In this document: piece after piece, positions 19,353 through 24,592 of the stretch
How the letters are laid out: the number at the start of each line of letters is the position of its first letter
Position numbering within the stretch: position 1 is the first letter of the stretch
Assembly: GCA_025934335.1 (NCBI GenBank)
Contig: JAICYG010000015.1
Span: 1 to 24,592, forward strand
Direction: 5' to 3'
DNA: 24,592 bases
DNA from: Thermoleophilia bacterium
GTDB lineage: Bacteria; Actinomycetota; Thermoleophilia; Gaiellales; Gaiellaceae
Notes under the pieces: model-generated
Databases searched by the model: none
Told to the model about the DNA's origin: nothing
Seen by the model: only the letters and a program-made list of their open reading frames with translations
Position numbers and translations under genes: made by a program

Positions 19353-20738
19353 ATGGCGCGCGAGTACCCGACCGTGCTCGACCTCGTCGGCGGCACGCCG
19401 ATAGTCCGCCTGCCACGGGTCTCGCAGGATGTGCCCGCGACGCTGCTCGCGAAGCTCGAGTACATGAACCCGGGCGGGTCGAACAAGGACCGGATCGGGC
19501 TCGCGATGATCGAGGCGGCCGAGCGGGAGGGGAAGCTCAGGCCGGGCGGGACGATCGTCGAGCCGACGTCGGGCAACACGGGCGTCGGCCTCGCGATTGC
19601 AGCCGCGCAGAAGGGCTACCGGTGCATCTTCGTGATGCCCGACAAGATGAGCCAGGAGAAGATCTCGATGCTGCGAGGCTACGGCGCCGACGTCGTGATC
19701 ACCCCGACCGCCGTCGACCACGACTCGCCGGAGTCGTACTACTCGGTCTCGTCGCGGCTCGCCGAGGAGATTCCCGGCGGGTTCAAGCCCGACCAGTACT
19801 CGAACATGGCGAACCCCGAGGCGCACTACCTGACGACCGGGCCCGAGATCTTCGAGCAGACGGGCGGCGAGCTCGACTCGATCGTCGTCTCGGTCGGCAC
19901 CGGCGGCACGATCAGCGGCGTCGGCCGCTACTTCAAGGAGCACGCGCCGCACGTGAAGATCGTCGGCGTCGACCCGGAGGGCTCGGTCTACACCGCGAAG
20001 AGCGAGAGCGACCTGCATCCGTACCTCGTCGAGGGGATCGGCAAGGACACGTGGCCCGAGACGATGGCACGCGACGTCGTCGACGAGTGGATCCGCGTCT
20101 CGGATCGCGACTCCTTCCTCGCGGCGCGGCGGCTCGCGCGCGAGGAGGGGCTGCTCGTCGGCGGGTCGTCGGGGTCGACGATCGCGGGCGCGCTGCAGTA
20201 CGCCGCAGCGTGCGAGCCGGGCGCGCAGGTCCTGACGATCCTGCCCGACTCCGGCCGGTCGTACCTGTCGAAGTTCCTCGACGACAACTGGATGATCGAG
20301 CACGGCTTCCTCGAGCGCGGCGCGCCGGTGCCGCGCGTGCGCGACCTGCTGCGCGCGAAGCCCGGCGAGACGCCGGCGCTCGTCACGGTCTCGTCGCACC
20401 AGAAGGTGGCGGAGGCGATCTCGATCATGGAGCGGTACTCGATCTCACAGCTGCCGGTGGTGCGAAACGGCGAGGTGGAGACGCTCGCCGACGTGATCGG
20501 CTCGCTGCAGGACCGTGCGCTCCTCGACCTCGTCTTCAAGAACGCCGACGCGCTGCACGAGGACGTCGCGGTCGCGATGCAAGGGCCCTTGAGCGCGGTC
20601 GAGTCGGACGCGTCGATCGACGAGATCGTCACCGCGCTGACGAGCGGCATCAACGCGGTCGTCGTCGCCGAGCAGGGGAAGCCGGTCGGCGTCGTCACGC
20701 GCAGCGACCTGCTCGAGTATCTCGCGCACGCGCGCTGA
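19353..20738 (+). CDS. cbs: Cystathionine beta-synthase with C-terminal CBS-domain pair, 461 aa
   Basis: PLP enzyme of fold type II condensing serine and homocysteine to cystathionine, the first step of reverse transsulfuration. The PLP Lys is K45 in NPGGSNKDRIG. The substrate loop TSGNTG is at 72-77, the phosphate-binding GTGGTISG at 182-189, and GGSSGS, which contacts the pyridine, at 270-275. After residue ~340 there are two CBS motifs (VSSHQKVAEAISIMERYSISQLPVV and VESDASIDEIVTALTSGINAVVVAEQGKPVGVVTRSDLLEYL) forming a Bateman module. In other CBS enzymes this module is regulatory. The length and the C-terminal module favour CBS over plain cysteine synthase. The cystathionine gamma-lyase gene two genes downstream supports this. 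Confidence 0.92.
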   Translation: MAREYPTVLDLVGGTPIVRLPRVSQDVPATLLAKLEYMNPGGSNKDRIGLAMIEAAEREGKLRPGGTIVEPTSGNTGVGLAIAAAQKGYRCIFVMPDKMSQEKISMLRGYGADVVITPTAVDHDSPESYYSVSSRLAEEIPGGFKPDQYSNMANPEAHYLTTGPEIFEQTGGELDSIVVSVGTGGTISGVGRYFKEHAPHVKIVGVDPEGSVYTAKSESDLHPYLVEGIGKDTWPETMARDVVDEWIRVSDRDSFLAARRLAREEGLLVGGSSGSTIAGALQYAAACEPGAQVLTILPDSGRSYLSKFLDDNWMIEHGFLERGAPVPRVRDLLRAKPGETPALVTVSSHQKVAEAISIMERYSISQLPVVRNGEVETLADVIGSLQDRALLDLVFKNADALHEDVAVAMQGPLSAVESDASIDEIVTALTSGINAVVVAEQGKPVGVVTRSDLLEYLAHAR

Positions 20739-20780
20739 CGCGTCGGGACGAGCGCGACACACTCGAACGTTGAAGCAGGC

Positions 20781-21932
20781 GTGACGGCAACGTCCACGAC
20801 CGCCACGATCGCGCAGATCCGGCGCACGATCGTCCACGCCCAGGGCTTCGCGGGCCGCTTCCGCCGCGCGGGCGAGGCCGAGGTAGAAGCCGGGATCCGC
20901 CGTCTCGGCGCCGTGCAGCTCGACTCGATCTCGACCGTCGACCGCGCGCACCGGCTCACGCTCGCGTGCCGCATCGGCGCGTTCGACCCGGAGCATGTTC
21001 CGTCGCTTCTCCGCACAGGTCGCGTCTTCGAGTACTGGGCGCACGAGGCGTCGCTGCTCACGACCGAGCTGTGGCCGCACTTCCGCGCGGCGATGTCGGG
21101 GGGCGGCCACTGGGGGATGCACGACCGGGCGCTCCGCGACCACGGCGACCTCGTCGAGCCGATCCTCGCGCGGATCCGCGACGAGGGGGCGCTACCGTCG
21201 CGGGCGTTCGAGAACGGCGGCGTCGTCGTCGGCGGCGGCATGTGGAACCTGAAGCCCGCGAAGCTCGTGCTCGAGGCGCTCTGGGACCGCGGCCGGCTCG
21301 TCGTGGCCGGCCGGCAGGCCTTCCAGCGCGTCTACGACCTTCCCGAGCGAGTGATTCCGGCGCACGTGCTCGCGTTGCCGGCACCGTCCGAGGAGGAGAC
21401 GCTGCGGACGTTCGCGCTCCTTGCCGTCCGCGCGCGCGGGGCGCTGACCGAGGCAGCGATCCGCGAGCACTGGCGGCTCAAGGGCGGCAAGGCGCGCCTG
21501 CACCACCACCTGCTCGCGCTCGTCGACGAAGGCGCCCTACGCGAGGTGCACGTCGACGACGGCGGCGCGCCGTTCTACGTCGCCGCGGATACGGAGCTCG
21601 GCGGCGACCCCGCGCCGCCGGTGCTCGTCTCCCCGTTCGACAACCTCGTGTGGGACCGGCCGCTCCTCGAGCGCGCCTTCGGCTTCCGGCATCTGATCGA
21701 GGTGTACAAGCGCGAGCACGAGCGCGCCTACGGCTACTACGTCCTCCCCCTGCTCGCCGGCGACCGCTTCCTCGGCCGCGCCGATCTGAAGGCCGACCGT
21801 GCCGAGGGCGTCCTCCACGTCAAGCGCTTCACGCCCGAGCCGCGCGTGCGGGGCAACGTGACTGCGAAACTGGAGCGCGCGGCGCATCGCCTCGCGCGCA
21901 CGATCGGGCTGGAGCGGGCACAGCTTGCGTGA
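20781..21932 (+). CDS. YcaQ/AlkX-like DNA glycosylase (HTH_42 family), copy 1, 383 aa
   Basis: Winged-helix protein of the YcaQ/AlkZ (HTH_42) family. E. coli YcaQ (AlkX) unhooks interstrand crosslinks and alkylated bases. The catalytic Q-x-D motif of the YcaQ/AlkX branch is present as Q46-L-D48 in GAVQLDSISTVDRAHRLTL; the AlkZ branch has Q-x-Q. Other family blocks: EYWAHEASLL, the wing region LVVAGRQAFQRVYDLPERVIP, LVSPFDNLVWDR and RAYGYYVLPLLAGDRFLGRADLK. GTG at 20781 is the start, with only a weak AGCAGG before it. The 42-base gap 20739-20780 after CBS shows nothing else. It overlaps copy 2 by 8 bases. Activity is inferred from the family; this branch is poorly characterised. Confidence 0.86.
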   Translation: MTATSTTATIAQIRRTIVHAQGFAGRFRRAGEAEVEAGIRRLGAVQLDSISTVDRAHRLTLACRIGAFDPEHVPSLLRTGRVFEYWAHEASLLTTELWPHFRAAMSGGGHWGMHDRALRDHGDLVEPILARIRDEGALPSRAFENGGVVVGGGMWNLKPAKLVLEALWDRGRLVVAGRQAFQRVYDLPERVIPAHVLALPAPSEEETLRTFALLAVRARGALTEAAIREHWRLKGGKARLHHHLLALVDEGALREVHVDDGGAPFYVAADTELGGDPAPPVLVSPFDNLVWDRPLLERAFGFRHLIEVYKREHERAYGYYVLPLLAGDRFLGRADLKADRAEGVLHVKRFTPEPRVRGNVTAKLERAAHRLARTIGLERAQLA

Positions 21933-22914
21933 GGTCACGCCGGCCGCGGCGCGCCGCATCGCCGTGCGTGCGCAGCTCCTCGACGGCACCGCGACCGACG
22001 TCCTCTCGACCGTCCGCAGGCTCGGCTTCCTGCAGCTCGACCCGATCTCGACCGTGGCGCCGCCGCAGCACCTCGTCCTCTGGAGCCGGCTGGGAGAGCG
22101 CTACGACCCGGCGGAGCTCGACCGGCTCCTCTGGGAGGAGCGACAGCTCGTCGAGTGGAACGCGTTCCTCTGGCCGGCCGAGGACCTGCCGCTGCTGCGC
22201 GCTCGGATGAGACGACGCGACCGCCCGCTCGACCTGCGTCTGATCGCGTACCTGAAGGAGAACGCGTCCTACCGCCGCTACGTGCTGCGTGAGCTCGAGC
22301 GGCGCGGGCCGCTCCTGTCGCGCGAGATCGACGATCACGCCGCGCACAGGCGCGAAGCGCACCGCTGGTGGGGCGAGCGGAAGATGGGCCTGATGCTCGG
22401 CGTGCTGAACGCCCGGGGCGAGGTGGCCGTCGTCGGCCGGCGCGGGAAGCAGCGCCTCTGGGACCTCGCCGAGCGCTGGTACGGGGAGACCGAGCGGGTG
22501 CCGTGGGCCGAAGCGAAGCGCGCGTTCGAGGAGAAGCAGCTTCGCGCGCTCGGCGTTCAGCTACGGAAGGGGAAGCTGGTCGCGCACCCGGACGCAGTGG
22601 ACGACCCGATCCCGAAGAAGCGCGTCACGTTCCTCTCCCCTTTCGACCGGCTCGTGCACGACCGCGAACGCGCGCTCGCGCTCTGGGATTTCTTCTACAG
22701 GCTCGAGATGTACGTGCCGAAGGCGAAGCGCGAGTACGGCTATTACGTGCTGCCGATCCTCGAGGGCGACCGGGTCGTCGGCCGCATCGAGCCGGTGCAC
22801 GACCGCAAGGCAGGAACGCTGCGGGTGCTCGGCACGTGGTGGGAGGGAAGGCCGCGCCCGGTCTCGAAGCCGCTCGCGAGCCTCGCCCGCTGGCTCGGCG
22901 CCTCACTAGAGTGA
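21925..22914 (+). CDS. YcaQ/AlkX-like DNA glycosylase (HTH_42 family), copy 2, 329 aa
   Basis: Second HTH_42 family member. The catalytic motif is Q37-L-D39 in GFLQLDPISTVAPPQHLVLWSRLG, closer to the E. coli YcaQ context (Q-x-D-x-I-S-V-V-x-R-x-H-x-x-x-L-W-S-R) than copy 1. Also present are LVEWNAFLWPAEDLPLL, VAVVGRRGKQRLWDLAERW, FLSPFDRLVHDRERALALWDF and REYGYYVLPILEGDRVVGRIEP. TTG at 21925 gives MREVTPAAARRIAVRAQLLDG, matching the family N-terminus. It overlaps the end of copy 1 by 8 bases, so the two are translationally coupled. The copies are clearly diverged in the middle region, so this is an old tandem duplication or a pair of distinct subfamilies rather than a recent repeat. Confidence 0.86.
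   Translation: MREVTPAAARRIAVRAQLLDGTATDVLSTVRRLGFLQLDPISTVAPPQHLVLWSRLGERYDPAELDRLLWEERQLVEWNAFLWPAEDLPLLRARMRRRDRPLDLRLIAYLKENASYRRYVLRELERRGPLLSREIDDHAAHRREAHRWWGERKMGLMLGVLNARGEVAVVGRRGKQRLWDLAERWYGETERVPWAEAKRAFEEKQLRALGVQLRKGKLVAHPDAVDDPIPKKRVTFLSPFDRLVHDRERALALWDFFYRLEMYVPKAKREYGYYVLPILEGDRVVGRIEPVHDRKAGTLRVLGTWWEGRPRPVSKPLASLARWLGASLE
22907..22912 (+). promoter_or_regulatory. -10 box TAGAGT of the gamma-lyase gene, possible leaderless promoter
   Basis: TAGAGT at the very end of the second glycosylase gene, 7 bases before the ATG at 22920. It fits TAnnnT and the same short spacing as at purL and purM, and no Shine-Dalgarno sequence is present. It suggests a separate leaderless transcript for the gamma-lyase and the following hydrolase. 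Confidence 0.45.
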
Positions 22915-22919
22915 CCGGC

Positions 22920-24065
22920 ATGGACTTCGAGACGCGCGCCATCCACGCCGGGCAGGATCCCGACCCTGCGACCGGAGCGATCATCACGCCGATCTACCAG
23001 ACCTCCACGTTCGTGCAGGAGGCGGTGGGCGTGCACAAGGGCTACGACTACGCGCGCGTGGCGAACCCGACGCGTTCCGCGCTCCAGGTCGCGCTCGCGA
23101 GCCTCGAGAACGCGAAGCACGGCGTCGCGTTCAGCTCGGGCCTCGGCGCGACGACCACGCTCATGCACCTCGTCGACCCCGGCCAGCGCGTCGTCCTGAT
23201 CGCGGACGTGTACGGCGGCGTCTACCGGATGACGTCGCAGGTGTACGAGCCGAAGGGCTATCGCTTCACCTACGTGCCGGCGAACGAGTTCGACGACAAC
23301 CTCGCGTCGCACCTCGACGAGGACGTGCGGCTCGTGTGGGTAGAGACGCCCTCGAACCCGCTCCTGAACGTCGTCGACATCCGCAAGGCCGCGAAAGCCG
23401 CGCACGCCGCGGGTGCGCTGCTCGTCGTCGACAACACGTTCGCGACGCCGTACCTGCAGCAGCCGCTCGAGCTCGGCGCCGACCTCGTCGTCCACTCGAC
23501 GACGAAGTACCTCGGCGGGCACAGCGACGTGGTCGGCGGCTTCGTCGCAACGAACGACGACGCGCTCGCGGACCGCCTCTACTTCCTGCAGAAGTCGCTC
23601 GGTGCGGTTCCCGGGCCCTTCGACGCCTGGCTCGTGCTGCGCGGAATCAAGACGCTGGCCGTCCGGATGCGGGCGCACTGCGAGAACGCACGCCGGGTCG
23701 CCGGGTTCCTCGACGGCCATGACGCGGTCGAGCGGGTGCTCTGGCCGGGCCTCCCCGATCATCCGGGGCACGAGGTCGCGCGCACGCAGATGCGCGACTT
23801 CGGCGCGATGGTCTCGTTCCTGACGGAGACCGAGGAGGAGGCGGTCGAGCTCGTCGCACGGACGAAGCTGTTCCAGCTCGCGGAGTCGCTCGGCGGCGTC
23901 GAGAGCCTGATCGAGCACCCCGCCCGGATGACGCATGCATCGACGGCCGGCGCCCCGTTTGCGCCGCCGGGGAACCTCGTGCGGCTGTCGGTCGGGATCG
24001 AGTCGGCCGACGACCTCGTCGCCGACCTCGAGGCGGCGCTCGCCCACCGAACCGCGAGCGTCTAG
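22920..24065 (+). CDS. Cystathionine gamma-lyase / gamma-synthase family PLP enzyme, 381 aa
   Basis: Cys/Met-metabolism PLP enzyme (fold type I). The PLP Lys is K196 in VVHSTTKYLGGHSDVVGG. The Y44-x-R46 phosphate contacts lie in KGYDYARVANPTR, and the SSGLGATTTLM loop is at 72-82. VVDNTFATPYLQQPLELGADLV (169-190) carries the Asp that pairs with PLP, and ESLGGVESLIEHPARMTHAS carries the C-terminal substrate Arg region. Sequence alone does not separate lyase (cystathionine to cysteine) from synthase. The nearby CBS gene favours gamma-lyase of reverse transsulfuration. The ATG at 22920 is chosen because it matches family N-termini (MDFETRAIHAGQDPDPATGAI); frames extending further upstream overlap the glycosylase gene. 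The next gene starts immediately after its stop. Confidence 0.92.
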   Translation: MDFETRAIHAGQDPDPATGAIITPIYQTSTFVQEAVGVHKGYDYARVANPTRSALQVALASLENAKHGVAFSSGLGATTTLMHLVDPGQRVVLIADVYGGVYRMTSQVYEPKGYRFTYVPANEFDDNLASHLDEDVRLVWVETPSNPLLNVVDIRKAAKAAHAAGALLVVDNTFATPYLQQPLELGADLVVHSTTKYLGGHSDVVGGFVATNDDALADRLYFLQKSLGAVPGPFDAWLVLRGIKTLAVRMRAHCENARRVAGFLDGHDAVERVLWPGLPDHPGHEVARTQMRDFGAMVSFLTETEEEAVELVARTKLFQLAESLGGVESLIEHPARMTHASTAGAPFAPPGNLVRLSVGIESADDLVADLEAALAHRTASV

Positions 24066-24592
24066 TTGCGGAACATCGACCTCCACTTCGGCGGCGCCGA
24101 GCACGCGATCGGCGTGTACCTCGTCGACACCGACGACGGCCTCGCGCTCTTCGACTGCGGCCCGGCATCGACGCTCCCTGCGCTGGACGCAGGCCTGGCC
24201 CGTCACGGTGTCGCGCTCGAGGACCTGCGGCACCTCCTCCTCTCGCACATCCACCTCGACCACGCGGGCGCCGCGGGGACGCTCGTCCGCCGGCACCCGG
24301 GACTGACGGTCTGGGTCAGCCCAGTCGGGCAGCCCCACCTCGTCGACCCGTCACGACTCGAGCGCTCCGCCCGACGTCTCTACCTCGATCTCTTCGACGA
24401 GCTCTGGGGGGAGCTGCTTCCCGTGCCGGCCGAGAACGTCCGCCTCGCCGAGGGCGACGTCCTCGGCTGGGAGGCGTTCCCGACTCCCGGCCACGCATCG
24501 CACCACGTCAGCTACCTGCGCGACGGCACGCTGCTCGCCGGCGACGCGGCCGGCGTGCGAATGCCCGGCGCGTCGTACGTCCTTCCCGTCTC
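24066..24592 (+). CDS. Metallo-beta-lactamase-fold hydrolase, 5' part (partial)
   Basis: Zinc-dependent MBL-fold hydrolase running off the right edge after 175 codons. The signature H61-x-H63-x-D65-H66 occurs in LLLSHIHLDHAGAAGTL. The next metal ligand is H143 in FPTPGHASHHVSYL and the bridging Asp is D160 in LLAGDAAG. The N-terminal strands (IDLHFGGAEHAIGVYLVDTDDGLALFDCGP) are like those of glyoxalase II-type proteins. The start is TTG at 24066, directly after the TAG of the gamma-lyase gene, so cotranslation is likely. Given the sulfur-metabolism neighbour, a thioester or persulfide substrate is possible, but nothing in the visible part proves it. Confidence 0.85.
   Translation, partial: MRNIDLHFGGAEHAIGVYLVDTDDGLALFDCGPASTLPALDAGLARHGVALEDLRHLLLSHIHLDHAGAAGTLVRRHPGLTVWVSPVGQPHLVDPSRLERSARRLYLDLFDELWGELLPVPAENVRLAEGDVLGWEAFPTPGHASHHVSYLRDGTLLAGDAAGVRMPGASYVLPV

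Noticed and set aside
17128..19404. A 758-codon plus-strand open frame opposite the LAL regulator
   Set aside because: It has low-complexity Arg/Glu/Val-rich translation, no motifs, and sits exactly antisense to a well-supported regulator with Walker and HTH motifs.
20739..20780. SAM or other riboswitch controlling transsulfuration genes
   Set aside because: The gaps before CBS (98 bases), copy 1 of the glycosylases (42 bases) and the gamma-lyase (5 bases) are too short and lack the conserved helices of known SAM riboswitches.
1..24592. tRNA, rRNA, prophage, insertion sequence or defence-island genes
   Set aside because: I read both strands for tRNA-like GGTTCGA arms, transposase or integrase motifs and known defence domains and saw none. 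Nearly every base is accounted for by chromosomal metabolic, transport or regulatory genes.

Overview
The window is about 70% GC and almost completely coding, with short intergenic gaps, GTG/TTG starts, frequent 4-nt start/stop overlaps and few Shine-Dalgarno sequences. This points to a high-GC actinobacterial genome. The gene flavours (caa3-type CtaG, CGNR zinc finger, LAL-type LuxR regulator, DUF4242, compact PurL) fit Thermoleophilia (Gaiellales/Solirubrobacterales-like), but that placement is inference. No rRNA, tRNA, CRISPR array, insertion sequence or prophage gene was seen. There is no gene-free stretch over 300 bases.

Layout. 1-88: 3' end of a CGNR zinc-finger regulator (+). 81-563: small ankyrin-repeat protein (-). 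642-3090: YihY/BrkB membrane protein, GloA-type glyoxalase and a DUF1835 protein (+). 3054-5279: tightly coupled minus-strand operon of EamA transporter, GNAT acetyltransferase, glutaredoxin-like protein and small membrane protein. 5339-13767: a purine-biosynthesis region with purL-purF and purM-purN-purH, split by ctaG (-) and a VOC-like/GNAT gene pair (+). 13775-15695: secreted LprI-like protein and a 14-TM DHA2 drug exporter. 15714-19254: minus-strand block of LAL regulator, secreted Met-rich protein and DUF4242 protein. 19353-24592: cystathionine beta-synthase, two tandem YcaQ/AlkX-like DNA glycosylases, cystathionine gamma-lyase and the start of a metallo-beta-lactamase-fold hydrolase.

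How genes work together. PurF, PurL, PurM, PurN and PurH supply five steps of de novo IMP synthesis. PurS and PurQ, the partners of a small-type PurL, are not in the window. CBS and CGL form a reverse transsulfuration pair making cysteine from homocysteine, with two DNA-repair glycosylases lying between them.

Most notable observations. purL and purM have no ATG/GTG/TTG that can serve as start. Each instead begins with CTG-AGC exactly six bases after an identical TACACT box, which suggests leaderless mRNAs with CUG initiation. Both encoded enzymes belong to the AIRS superfamily and both are trimmed at the C-terminal end. A perfect 19-bp AT-rich palindrome lies inside the 3' end of purL. A perfect 13-bp-stem hairpin spans the MFS stop codon as a likely bidirectional terminator. 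Nothing in the window amounts to a clearly new multi-gene system; the non-canonical purine gene starts are the strongest lead.
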